Origin: Deinococcus koreensis
GTDB taxonomy: Bacteria > Deinococcota > Deinococci > Deinococcales > Deinococcaceae
Assembly (NCBI RefSeq): GCF_002901445.1
Contig: NZ_PPPD01000001.1
Location: 2,672,501 to 2,736,500, forward strand
Direction of reading: 5' to 3'
Length of the DNA: 64,000 nt
Part shown: positions 7,359 through 17,609 of the stretch, piece after piece
How positions within the stretch are numbered: the stretch's first letter is position 1
How the letters are laid out: the number at the start of each line of letters is the position of its first letter
Notes under the pieces: generated by a model
Told to the model about the DNA's origin: nothing
The model's database searches: none
Seen by the model: only the letters and a program-made list of their open reading frames with translations
Translations under genes and position numbers: made by a program

Positions 7359-9313
7359 ACCAGACTGCCCTCCAGCCAGCCATCAGCGATCCGCCCGTCC
7401 CTGCCGCACAGGCCGAGGGGCGACGCGGCTCGGCGGCGGTCTGGGTCATCCTGGCGGCGGGCACCTTCGGGCATCTGGTGTCGCTCGCGCAGGGGAGGGT
7501 CATCCCAGGGTACTTCCAGACGGTGGACTGGCTGCTGGGCGGCGTGCTGCTGCTGTGGATGCTGGGGCTGGGGGTCGCCAACTTCCTGGGCTGGGCCGGG
7601 CGGCGCCAGCTGGTCTCGCTGATCCTGCTGTCCAACATCGCCTTCCTGCTCTCCCGGCTGGGCATCTCGCTGTTCGTGGTCGGCAGCAGCGAGCGCATCC
7701 TGACGGAACTGGCGACCCTGCTGATCTGGCTCCTGACCATGCCCATGATCGAGGCGAGTATGCGGACTTCCCCGCTGACCCAGCGGGTGAGTGCGGCGCT
7801 GCCCTACGTCCTGATGGCCATGTCGCTGGTCTTCGCCTTCACGCCGGGGGGCGCCGGGGCGCGGCCGGAGGTCTGGTTCGGCCTCTTTCAGCTGTCGCTG
7901 GTCTGCCTGAGCGTGATGCTGGGGGCGCGCTTCATCAACTCGCTGCGGGCGGCGCTGAGAAGCTCCCGGGCCGACAACCAGGCCCTGAGCCGCATGGCTT
8001 TCCTCGATCCCCTGACCGACCTGAAGAACCGCTCCTACCTGGATGAACACCTCCGTGAACAGGTGCTGGGCGGCCAGCCGTTCACCGTGCTGTTTCTCGA
8101 TCTGGACGGCTTCAAGGCGATCAACGACACGCTGGGGCACGCCACCGGCGACGAGGTGCTGCGTCTGGTGGCCGCGCGGCTGCGGCAGCTGGCCCCGGCG
8201 GGCAGCTGTCTGGCGCGGGTCAGCGGCGACGAGTTCGTGCTGGGCCTCGGGTTCACGGACCCCCTGGAGGTCTCCGGCGTGGCCCAGCAGGTCGTGGACG
8301 ACCTCGGGGCGCCGTTCGCGGTGGGCCACCACCTGCTGCGCGTGAGTGCCAGCGTGGGCATCAGCCGCTTTCCCCTGGACGCGCAGAGTGCCCACGACGT
8401 GATGCTGCGTGCCGACCGGGCCATGTACGCCGTGAAACGCAGCGGCAAGAACGGCTTCCGGCTGTACAGCGAGCATCTGCTGGATCAGGACGAGCGGCGC
8501 CAGCTGCTGGAGCGCGAACTGCGGCACGCCCAGGCGCGCGGCGAGCTGTTTCTGGAGTTCCAGCCGATCTGCACGCTGCCAGGGGGCCGCCCGGTGTGTC
8601 TGGAGGCCCTGAGCCGCTGGCAGCACGCGGAGTTCGGGCTGGTCGGCCCGGAGGTCTTCATTCCTATCGCCGAGGAGTGCGGCCTGATCACCTCGCTGGG
8701 CGAGTGGGCCCTGCAGGAAGCGCTGGGGGTGGCCGCGCGCTGGCGGGCAGCCGGCTTCCGGGAACTGCGACTGGCGGTCAACGTGTCGCCGCTGCAGCTC
8801 ATGCAGCCGCATTTCGTGGAGATGGTGGCCGCCGAGCTGGAGCGCGCCGGTGTGCCGGCGTCGGCCCTGGAGCTGGAGGTCACGGAGGGGATCGACCTGC
8901 GGGGCCGGCTGCAGATCAGCCAGAGCGTCGAGGGGCTGCGCGCCCTGGGGGTGGGCCTCTCGCTGGACGATTTCGGCACGGGCTTCGCCTCGTTGTCGCG
9001 CCTGAACGACCTGCCCCTGCAGGTGGTCAAGATCGACCGGGTGTTCGTGGCCGACCTGACCGGCACCGAAGATCCGGCCCGCTCGCGCTATGTCCGCACC
9101 CTGATCGCCGCGATGGTCGCCGTCGCCGCGACCCTGAGGCTCAAACTGGTGGCCGAGGGCGTCGAGACGCCCGAGCAGGGCCGGGAGCTGCTGGCGCTCG
9201 GCTGCACCCAGGCCCAGGGCTTCCTCTTCGCCCCGAGCGTGCCCGAGGAGGAACTGCTCGCCGTGCTGTCCGCCCTGAACCAGAACAGCCTGATCCGGAA
9301 TAGTGAGCTATGA
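7355..9313 (+). CDS. membrane GGDEF/EAL cyclic-di-GMP enzyme
   Basis: A 652-residue protein. About six hydrophobic helices (roughly residues 28-195) are followed by a GGDEF domain and an EAL domain. The GGDEF loop is degenerate (SGDEF, residues 290-294) and no RxxD inhibitory site is seen. The EAL domain keeps the EAL motif (417-419), the DDFGTG metal loop (538-543) and KIDR. It is therefore most likely a c-di-GMP phosphodiesterase whose GGDEF part may be regulatory, although SGDEF domains are not always inactive. It is inserted between the DUF5682 and VWA genes with its own promoter. The start codon overlaps a 5-codon leader ORF. Confidence 0.93.
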   Translation: MNQTALQPAISDPPVPAAQAEGRRGSAAVWVILAAGTFGHLVSLAQGRVIPGYFQTVDWLLGGVLLLWMLGLGVANFLGWAGRRQLVSLILLSNIAFLLSRLGISLFVVGSSERILTELATLLIWLLTMPMIEASMRTSPLTQRVSAALPYVLMAMSLVFAFTPGGAGARPEVWFGLFQLSLVCLSVMLGARFINSLRAALRSSRADNQALSRMAFLDPLTDLKNRSYLDEHLREQVLGGQPFTVLFLDLDGFKAINDTLGHATGDEVLRLVAARLRQLAPAGSCLARVSGDEFVLGLGFTDPLEVSGVAQQVVDDLGAPFAVGHHLLRVSASVGISRFPLDAQSAHDVMLRADRAMYAVKRSGKNGFRLYSEHLLDQDERRQLLERELRHAQARGELFLEFQPICTLPGGRPVCLEALSRWQHAEFGLVGPEVFIPIAEECGLITSLGEWALQEALGVAARWRAAGFRELRLAVNVSPLQLMQPHFVEMVAAELERAGVPASALELEVTEGIDLRGRLQISQSVEGLRALGVGLSLDDFGTGFASLSRLNDLPLQVVKIDRVFVADLTGTEDPARSRYVRTLIAAMVAVAATLRLKLVAEGVETPEQGRELLALGCTQAQGFLFAPSVPEEELLAVLSALNQNSLIRNSEL

Positions 9314-9314
9314 T
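9309..9314 (+). promoter_or_regulatory. -10 box TATGAT before the VWA leader ORF
   Basis: TATGAT is close to the sigma70 consensus. It overlaps the TGA stop of the GGDEF/EAL gene and lies 7 nt before ATG 9322. This is the leaderless-promoter geometry and would restart transcription for the VWA gene. The -35 region is poor. Confidence 0.5.
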
Positions 9315-9321
9315 TCTGTAT

Positions 9322-9396
9322 ATGACAGAGTACAGCGGAGGCCGGCTCTGGACGGGTCTGGGCGACGGTCTGGGCCGTGCGGGAGTCAGACGGTGA
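9322..9396 (+). CDS. putative 24-residue leader ORF before the VWA gene
   Basis: A 24-codon ORF begins at the ATG placed 7 nt after the TATGAT box. It ends with TGA (9394-9396) overlapping the GTG start of the VWA gene (GTGA). It is Gly/Arg rich (MTEYSGG at the start) and resembles nothing I know. It mirrors the mini-ORF in front of the neighbouring GGDEF/EAL gene, so translational coupling is a reasonable idea. The alternative is an untranslated leader. Confidence 0.35.
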   Translation: MTEYSGGRLWTGLGDGLGRAGVRR

Positions 9397-10592
9397 CGGC
9401 CCCTGATGGGGAACGCCTGCGGCGCTGGCGCCTGGTGCTGGGCGGGGGAGAGGCCGATGGCCTGGGCTCCGGCGAGGGCGACCCGGTGCTGGCCCCCCGG
9501 CTGGCCTGGTCGCTTCAGGACAGGCGCATGGACGCCGCCCTGGGTGGCCTCTACGAAGCCGAGACCGGCTCCCGCCGGGGCGGCCTGGGCGCCAGTGCCC
9601 CGACGGTGGCCCGCTGGCTGGCCGATCTGCGCGAATTCTTTCCTGCCGGCGTGGTGCGGGTCATGCAGCAGGACGCCATCGAGCGGCTGGATCTGGCCCG
9701 CCTGCTGTTCGAGCCCGAAATGCTGGACGGAGTGGAGCCCGACGTGAATCTGGTCGCCACCCTGCTGACCCTCAAGGGCGTGATGCCGGCGAGGGCCAAG
9801 GACGCCGCCCGCGCCGTGGTGCGCCGCGTGGTGGACGACCTGACGCGCCGCCTGGAGGAACCCACCCGCGCCGCCGTGGGCGGCAGCCTGAACCGCGCCC
9901 AGCGCAAGTTCCGCCCCCGCCCCGCCGAGATCGACTGGGATCGCACCATCCGCGCGAACCTGGGGACGTACCAGCCCGATCGCCGCACCCTGATTCCCGA
10001 GCGGCTGATCGGCGTGGGCCGCAAGCGCCGCTCCCTGCGCGACCTCGTGCTGTGTCTCGACCAGTCGGGCTCGATGGCCTCCAGCGTGGTGTACGCCGGC
10101 GTCTTCGGGGCGGTGCTGGCCTCCCTGCCCGCCGTGAGCACCCGCGTGATCGCCTTCGATACCGAGGTCGCCGATCTCAGTGAGCACCTCGACGACCCCG
10201 TGGACGTGCTGTACGGCATCCAGCTGGGCGGCGGCACCGACATAGGCCGGGCGCTGGCCTACGCTCAAAGCGTCATCCAGCGTCCCGAACAGACCATCCT
10301 GGTGCTGATCAGCGATCTGTACGAAGGGGGCAACGAGCGCGAGATGCTGGCCCGCGCCCGCAGCCTGAGGGACAGCGGGGTGGCCGTGATCGCCCTGCTG
10401 GCCCTCTCGGACGACGGTGCGCCGGGCTACGACCACGGGGTCGCGCGGGCCTTCGCGGAGCTGGGTATCCCGGCCTTTGCCTGCACCCCGGAGCACTTTC
10501 CGGGCCTGATGGCGGCCGCTATCCGGGGCGACGACGTGGGAGCCTGGGCGGGCGAGCAGGGGCTGGTGGTGCGGGGCAGTGGGGTGGGGTAA
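9393..10592 (+). CDS. VWA domain protein (YehP-like)
   Basis: A 399-residue protein. GTG 9393 is chosen because GGGAG lies 7 nt upstream and the N-terminus then reads ERLRRWRLVLGG, matching my memory of E. coli YehP (about 378 residues). The C-terminal half is a von Willebrand A domain with an intact MIDAS, D223-x-S225-x-S227 (DQSGSM), then the LGGGTDIG and ISDLYEGG segments. VWA proteins are the usual partners of MoxR ATPases, so it probably works with the ATPase encoded at 3217-4308. It is separated from the rest of the cluster by the GGDEF/EAL gene. Confidence 0.92.
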   Translation: MTAPDGERLRRWRLVLGGGEADGLGSGEGDPVLAPRLAWSLQDRRMDAALGGLYEAETGSRRGGLGASAPTVARWLADLREFFPAGVVRVMQQDAIERLDLARLLFEPEMLDGVEPDVNLVATLLTLKGVMPARAKDAARAVVRRVVDDLTRRLEEPTRAAVGGSLNRAQRKFRPRPAEIDWDRTIRANLGTYQPDRRTLIPERLIGVGRKRRSLRDLVLCLDQSGSMASSVVYAGVFGAVLASLPAVSTRVIAFDTEVADLSEHLDDPVDVLYGIQLGGGTDIGRALAYAQSVIQRPEQTILVLISDLYEGGNEREMLARARSLRDSGVAVIALLALSDDGAPGYDHGVARAFAELGIPAFACTPEHFPGLMAAAIRGDDVGAWAGEQGLVVRGSGVG

Positions 10593-10684
10593 GGGCAGTG
10601 GGGTAGGAGTGGTTTGCCAGATGGCGACAATTCTTTAGCGCGCGTGCTTCCAATCATGTGATGGTGGATGAGGAAGGACTGACC

Positions 10685-10958
10685 GTGACGTTTATTGACG
10701 GACGGCAGGAAACAGTAGGGTGGCCTGCTCTGCAGGCGATCTGGTTTGAATGCCCCTACTGCATCTGGCACTTCGTAACGGTGACCGGCGCCCTCAGCGT
10801 GTGAAGTCACTGAAGACGAGGAGAACGCTCTCCACTGCATCCCCAATTTCGATCATGTACGGTGGGAACAGTGTTTTCTCAGCCTTCACCCGGTCAGTGT
10901 GGCGTGTTTGGAGCGCCTGGCGGCTCAAGCCCAGTCCGGCTCCGGAGTAGTCCTTTGA
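10685..10958 (+). pseudogene. frameshifted small gene of about 90 codons
   Basis: From GTG 10685 (AGGAAGGA just upstream; an in-frame ATG lies at 10661) a frame reads TFIDGRQETVGWPALQAIWF and stops at 10802-10804. From about 10803 the frame shifted by +1 reads EVTEDEENALHC, then PNFDHVRWEQCFLSLHPVS, and stops at 10956-10958. Both halves look like real protein and join into one short acidic product of the kind often found near SUKH or immunity genes. A single indel between about 10785 and 10803 would explain it. I do not recognise the family. It could be a decayed gene or a sequencing error. Confidence 0.5.
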
Positions 10959-11029
10959 AGTGACCGCGCCTGAGAACAGATCAGGCTCACGCTCAGAGTC
11001 AGCAGGCCCGCGCCAGGGGAGGAGAGCGC

Positions 11030-11512
11030 TCAGGCCAGCTGCCCTTCCCAGCTCAACACGTCGCCTTCGGTCACGTCCGGCACGCCCAGCCGTTTCAGCA
11101 TATGGATCAGCTGGGCGCGGTGGTGCATCGAGTGAGTCATTAGGTGGGCAATTCCGCCACCGTATGTTTTCTGGCGGGGCGGATCGTCCAGCGTGTCCGT
11201 CCAGAGATCGTCCCAGCGCCCCTCAGCCTGAATCCTGCGGGCCAGTTGGGCCAGCTCACGGCTCACGCTGTCCAGGCGTACGCGCAACCCATCCAGTGTG
11301 GCCGGGCTGGACGGCGCAGGGATCGGCGCAGCCGTCATCAGGGCCGTCCAGTCCTCCATGTTGCCGATCAGGTGGACGAACGTCCGGCGCACCGTGCGGT
11401 GGCCCAGGTCGAAATCCTGATCGAGCTGCATATCACTTAGCCCCCGGCTCTGCTCCAGCAGGCGAGCGGTCGTCCAGGCGTCGTGTGCCAGCAGCCGGTC
11501 GAGGAGATCCAT
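11030..11512 (-). CDS. DinB family protein
   Basis: A 160-residue four-helix-bundle protein. The first helix pattern (LLDRLLAHDAWTTARLLE), a central TFVHLIGNMEDW histidine and a C-terminal HSMHHRAQLIHML supply the three His ligands of DinB/YfiT metalloproteins. Such proteins are often thiol-dependent transferases; the substrate here is unknown. TGGAGG precedes the ATG on the minus strand. It lies 13 nt downstream of the DUF4188 gene, so the two likely form one operon. The DinB family is strongly expanded in Deinococcus. Confidence 0.9.
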   Translation of the reverse strand: MDLLDRLLAHDAWTTARLLEQSRGLSDMQLDQDFDLGHRTVRRTFVHLIGNMEDWTALMTAAPIPAPSSPATLDGLRVRLDSVSRELAQLARRIQAEGRWDDLWTDTLDDPPRQKTYGGGIAHLMTHSMHHRAQLIHMLKRLGVPDVTEGDVLSWEGQLA

Positions 11513-11525
11513 GCCCTCCAGTGTG

Positions 11526-12002
11526 TCAGACGCCGGCCTCAGCGCCCGCCAGCCGCCCCCGTGCCCCCTCGCGCCGACCCGTGGCGGGCAGCAGGGTGCC
11601 GGCGCGTCCCAGGCCGAAGGGAGGCATGTTCACATACACGGTCTCGTAGCTGCCGGGCTGCACCACGTAGGTCTCGTGCCAGATGCCCACCGCGCTGCCG
11701 GCCGAGCGTGCGTTGCGGTTGAAGGCCCGCCAGGCCGGTAGATGGGCGTGCTCCCGGGCCTGGGCGTAGGCGTGCAGATGCTCCACGCTGCGCCAGTACT
11801 GGATCTGGGTGGTGCCGCTGCCCTGCGCGGCCAGCAGGCCGAGTTCGGGCCGGGCCTGCAGTTCGCGCAGCATCCGGGGCATGGCGCGCACCACCGGCAG
11901 CCAGGCCCGCACCTTCCAGGGCTGGTTGATGCGGGCACCGATCAGGAAGACGACGAATGTTCCGGGCAGCTCGGCGGTCACACGGGCGGGAACGATGGTC
12001 AT
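11526..12002 (-). CDS. DUF4188 domain protein (monooxygenase-like)
   Basis: A 158-residue protein. The start at 12002 is preferred because GGTGGAGG ends 5 nt upstream; an ATG five codons earlier lacks a site. The sequence FVVFLIGARINQPWKVRAWLPV, then QYWRSVEHLHAYA and AVGIWHETY, is characteristic of DUF4188, a ferredoxin-like dimeric alpha/beta-barrel related to small haem or antibiotic-biosynthesis monooxygenases. It is divergent from a PadR regulator, 67 nt away, an arrangement common for phenolic or xenobiotic response. It is probably a target of that regulator together with the DinB gene. Confidence 0.8.
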   Translation of the reverse strand: MTIVPARVTAELPGTFVVFLIGARINQPWKVRAWLPVVRAMPRMLRELQARPELGLLAAQGSGTTQIQYWRSVEHLHAYAQAREHAHLPAWRAFNRNARSAGSAVGIWHETYVVQPGSYETVYVNMPPFGLGRAGTLLPATGRREGARGRLAGAEAGV

Positions 12003-12033
12003 GGTGGCCTCCACCATCCAGATTGAATGGTCT

Positions 12034-12052
12034 ACTCTGGACGGTCTAGAGT
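12034..12052. promoter_or_regulatory. candidate PadR operator, inverted repeat
   Basis: ACTCT-N9-AGAGT lies in the 67-bp gap between the divergent DUF4188 and PadR genes, just upstream of the PadR -10 box. PadR proteins commonly bind inverted repeats in such shared promoters. The half-sites are short, so this is a candidate only. Confidence 0.4.
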
Positions 12053-12057
12053 GACTG

Positions 12058-12063
12058 TACACT
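12058..12063 (+). promoter_or_regulatory. -10 box TACACT of the PadR gene
   Basis: TACACT lies 6 nt before GTG 12070, consistent with a leaderless GTG start. GGAGGG between them is too close to the GTG to act as a Shine-Dalgarno. Confidence 0.5.
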
Positions 12064-12069
12064 GGAGGG

Positions 12070-12600
12070 GTGACCGACGCAAGCCTGGGCCCCTCGGCGT
12101 ACATCGTGCTGGGCTTCATCGCCCGCTGCGGGCCGTCCACGTCCTACGACCTCAAGCGCTGGGCCGACGGTTCGGTCGGCTATTTCTGGACGTTTCCGCG
12201 TTCGCAGCTGTATGCGGAGCCCCAGCGCCTGAGCGACCTGGGCCTGCTCAGCGAATCGCAGGAGGAGGGCGGGCGGCGCCGGCGGCTCTACACCGTGACC
12301 GGCGCCGGGCAGCGCGCGTTGGAGGACTGGCTGCGTTCCCCCGCCGGCTTCCCGGAACTGCGCGATCCGGGGCTGCTGCGGATGTTCTTCATGGAGGCCG
12401 GCGACCCCGCCCCGCTGCGGGCACTGGCGCAGGAGCAGCTGGCCCTGCACCGCGCCCGCCTCGCCGAGTACGAGACCCAGGCCGCGCAGCATGGGCCCGG
12501 CCCCCAGCCCCTGTCGCGCCGCACCCTGCGGATGGGCTTCCTGTACGAGCACGCGAACATCACCTTCTGGGAGGAGGTGCTGGCCGAGTGTCCGGAATAA
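12070..12600 (+). CDS. PadR family transcriptional regulator
   Basis: A 176-residue regulator with a GTG start. The N-terminal winged helix contains GFIARCGPSTSYDLKRW and SQLYAEPQRLSDLGLL, then a wing with RRRRLYTVTGAGQRAL. The C-terminal helices (about residues 95-165) form the PadR dimer domain seen in the Vir-type subgroup. It likely represses the divergent DUF4188-DinB unit and itself. Its ligand cannot be told from sequence. It ends 114 nt before infA. Confidence 0.92.
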   Translation: MTDASLGPSAYIVLGFIARCGPSTSYDLKRWADGSVGYFWTFPRSQLYAEPQRLSDLGLLSESQEEGGRRRRLYTVTGAGQRALEDWLRSPAGFPELRDPGLLRMFFMEAGDPAPLRALAQEQLALHRARLAEYETQAAQHGPGPQPLSRRTLRMGFLYEHANITFWEEVLAECPE

Positions 12601-12714
12601 CTGAACGCATCCAGCCCGCAGCGAAGATAGAAGGAGCAGTCTCCATCCCCGCTTGCCCATCGGCCCCAGGGCGTGGTACCTTTACGTTTGGCTTGTATCA
12701 AGCCTGGAGGTTGC

Positions 12715-12972
12715 GTGGCGAGACGAAAAATGCCGGAACAGCGGGAAAAACGCGTTAAGAAGGAAGATGACACCGTACGGGCGGAGGGGGTCGTGGAAGA
12801 GGCGTTGCCCAACACGACGTTCCGCGTGAAGCTCGACACGGGCCACGACCTGCTGGCGTACATCAGCGGCAAGATGCGCATCCACTACATCCGCATCCTG
12901 CCCGGTGACCGTGTGGTTCTGGAGATCAGCCCCTACGACACCACTCGTGGGCGCATCGTCTACCGCAAGTAA
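12715..12972 (+). CDS. infA: translation initiation factor IF-1
   Basis: An 85-residue product from GTG 12715, which has TGGAGG 4 nt upstream. An ATG at 12730 would give 80 residues but has no ribosome site. The S1-like OB fold is clear: [32 protein letters not shown], then the [19 protein letters not shown] ending. IF-1 binds the 30S A site during initiation. It opens the infA-rpmJ-rpsM-rpsK-rpsD-rpoA-rplQ block. It is normally near adk, but about 12.5 kb of other genes intervene here. Confidence 0.96.
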   Translation: MARRKMPEQREKRVKKEDDTVRAEGVVEEALPNTTFRVKLDTGHDLLAYISGKMRIHYIRILPGDRVVLEISPYDTTRGRIVYRK

Positions 12973-13000
12973 CGTCCTGGGCCGAAGTACCCACAGATTC

Positions 13001-13058
13001 CCCACCTGCTCAGGTGGGCGGGGGGTCGAGCGCTGCCAGACAGCACCACGATTGGTGC
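13001..13058 (+). promoter_or_regulatory. two RNA hairpins in the infA-rpmJ spacer
   Basis: CCCACCTG-CT-CAGGTGGG (13001-13018) is a perfect 8-bp stem. GCACCA-CGAT-TGGTGC (13043-13058) is a second 6-bp stem. Both lie in the 106-nt spacer before rpmJ, whose Shine-Dalgarno AGGAGGAAGGA follows. They could be a weak attenuator, mRNA stabiliser or r-protein site. Confidence 0.4.
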
Positions 13059-13078
13059 GGCGGCGCGAGGAGGAAGGA

Positions 13079-13970
<892 letters not shown>

Positions 13971-13971
<1 letters not shown>

Positions 13972-14144
13972 GTGAGCACTCACTAGGCCAGCGCGCGCGC
14001 CCACCTGCCCCGTCTCCGTTGCCCCTCCCGCGGGCATGAGCCCCACCACAGGCGAAGGGAGACGGGCACCAGAGGGCCGCAGACCCGGCGGGCCCGGGCT
14101 GCCCACGGGCAGCCCCCGGCCTGACCGCACCAAGGAGAATTTAC
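13971..14144 (+). promoter_or_regulatory. structured leader between rpsK and rpsD
   Basis: This spacer is long for a ribosomal operon. It holds a palindrome, AGTGAGCACTCACT (13971-13984). A 9-bp helix pairs CCCGTCTCC (14009-14017) with GGAGACGGG (14058-14066) and can extend past a bulge with TGC/GCA. A perfect 9-bp hairpin, GGGCTGCCC-AC-GGGCAGCCC, lies at 14096-14115. AAGGAG follows before rpsD. S4 is the known translational repressor of alpha-operon mRNAs in E. coli and of its own leader in Bacillus, so an S4-binding element is plausible. No experimentally known motif was matched. Confidence 0.45.
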
Positions 14145-14766
<622 letters not shown>

Positions 14767-14769
14767 TCA

Positions 14770-15787
<1,018 letters not shown>

Positions 15788-15816
15788 GCCGAGACTGATC
15801 TTAAAGGAGACCCACC

Positions 15817-16167
<351 letters not shown>

Positions 16168-16186
16168 GACCTCCCGACTCTCCCGG

Positions 16187-16209
16187 CCCCCGCTTCTGCG
16201 GGGGTTCTT
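16187..16209 (+). terminator. intrinsic terminator of the rplQ operon
   Basis: CCCCCGC-TTCT-GCGGGGG (16187-16204) is a perfect 7-bp stem with a tetraloop, followed by TTCTTC. It lies 20 nt after rplQ. Confidence 0.9.
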
Positions 16210-16331
16210 CGTTGGCAGGGCAGAGTCTGGAGCCCCCGCCCTGCGCCGCGCTTGCCTCCACCGCCTTAACGTGGCCGGATTCCCCAACTGTGACCGCCGA
16301 GTCAGATCCGGTGTGCTCTGCTGCCCCCAGG

Positions 16332-17486
16332 ATGGACGGCGGATTCTGGCAGGCAGGCGGGCTCAGCGCGGAGGACAGTCGGGAGCGGCTGACCTATTAC
16401 CGCGCGGTCTTTCCGGGGGCCCTGCTGGCCCTGCTGATCCCCCTGTTGATCCAGCGGGCCGCGCCCTACATGACCCCTTACGACAGCTTCGCGGTGCCGG
16501 TCATGCTCGCCGTGTTCGGGGTGTTGAGTGCGCTGGTGTGGCTGCGGCTGTCGCTGCATCTGGTCGAGCCGCTGCTGCTCGCCAGCGTGAACCTGTTTCT
16601 GGTGCTGCGACTGGCTTTCACGCTGGCGGCGCCGCAGGTGACCTCTCCGTCGGCGGAGCTGGGAGTCACGCTGCCCTGGATGATGCTGGCGCTGTTCGCC
16701 AACGCCTGGATCTGGCTAGGCCGTCCGGGACTGCTGCTGAACGTGGGCACGGTGTTCGCCATGTCGCTGTGCGTGCTGGCGTGGTGGCCTGCGGCGCTGC
16801 CCTCGCCCGAGCGCCAGCACCTGAGCCTCACGCTGGTTCAGCTGCTGCTGGCGTCGGCGACAGTCGTGACCGGGCAACTGGTCATCGCACGCCGGCACGC
16901 CTCGCTGACGCTGGAGACCCGCCGGGCCCGGCGCGACGCGGATCTGGACAGCCTGACCACGCTGCCCAACCGCCGCGCCCTGACCGAACAGCTGAACCTG
17001 CGCTCCGCCCGTCCGGGGGGGCTGCTGGCGGTGGCGCTGATCGACGTGGATCACTTCAAGGCCGTCAACGACCAGTACGGCCACGCCCGCGGCGACGACG
17101 TCCTGAAATCCGTCGGCCTGAGCCTGCGCGGCCAGCTGGGCAACCGTGGGGTGGTGGGGCGCTACGGCGGTGAGGAATTCCTGTGCCTGCTGGACGTGCG
17201 CGACGAGCAGGAGGCGCGGCGGCTGTGCGAGGGCCTGCGCCTGCGGGTGAGCGCGCAGCCCCTGCATGGCGTGCCCGTGACCATCAGCGTGGGGCTGGCC
17301 CTGTGCGAGTCTCCCGTGCACCCCCTCCCGGTGCTGGAGGCGGCCGACGCGGCGATGTACCGGGCCAAGGCGCAGGGCCGCAACTGCGTGCAGCTCACCG
17401 TGATGCTCCGGCCCTCCCCGGACGGTACGCCGGCCCAGCCGGAGGGCCGCTGGCGTCCGGAGGGCGCCGGCTCCCCGCTCAACTGA
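16332..17486 (+). CDS. membrane diguanylate cyclase (GGDEF), copy 1
   Basis: A 384-residue protein. The start at ATG 16332 is inferred from alignment with its downstream paralogue; no strong ribosome site is seen and earlier in-frame starts exist. The N-terminal region (about residues 20-180) has six hydrophobic helices of the MASE type. The C-terminal GGDEF domain contains DVDHFKAVNDQYGHARGDD and an intact GGEEF loop (279-283), so cyclase activity is expected. The RxxD product-inhibition site is missing. It makes c-di-GMP from two GTP. It starts a tandem pair with copy 2. Confidence 0.92.
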   Translation: MDGGFWQAGGLSAEDSRERLTYYRAVFPGALLALLIPLLIQRAAPYMTPYDSFAVPVMLAVFGVLSALVWLRLSLHLVEPLLLASVNLFLVLRLAFTLAAPQVTSPSAELGVTLPWMMLALFANAWIWLGRPGLLLNVGTVFAMSLCVLAWWPAALPSPERQHLSLTLVQLLLASATVVTGQLVIARRHASLTLETRRARRDADLDSLTTLPNRRALTEQLNLRSARPGGLLAVALIDVDHFKAVNDQYGHARGDDVLKSVGLSLRGQLGNRGVVGRYGGEEFLCLLDVRDEQEARRLCEGLRLRVSAQPLHGVPVTISVGLALCESPVHPLPVLEAADAAMYRAKAQGRNCVQLTVMLRPSPDGTPAQPEGRWRPEGAGSPLN

Positions 17487-17609
17487 CCGCCGCCCCAGGA
17501 ACCGGCGCGCCTGCGGGCTTTGGCTGGCCTTCATCTGCGGCCGCGCGCTCGCGTGCCAGGGCGCTGTGACGGTGTGGTCAGGACAGCCGTGATTGCATGG
17601 GCGGCGAGC

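Noticed and set aside
10427..10846. A 139-codon minus-strand frame after the VWA gene
   Set aside because: It overlaps the VWA 3' end and the frameshifted plus-strand gene and has no coding character or ribosome site.
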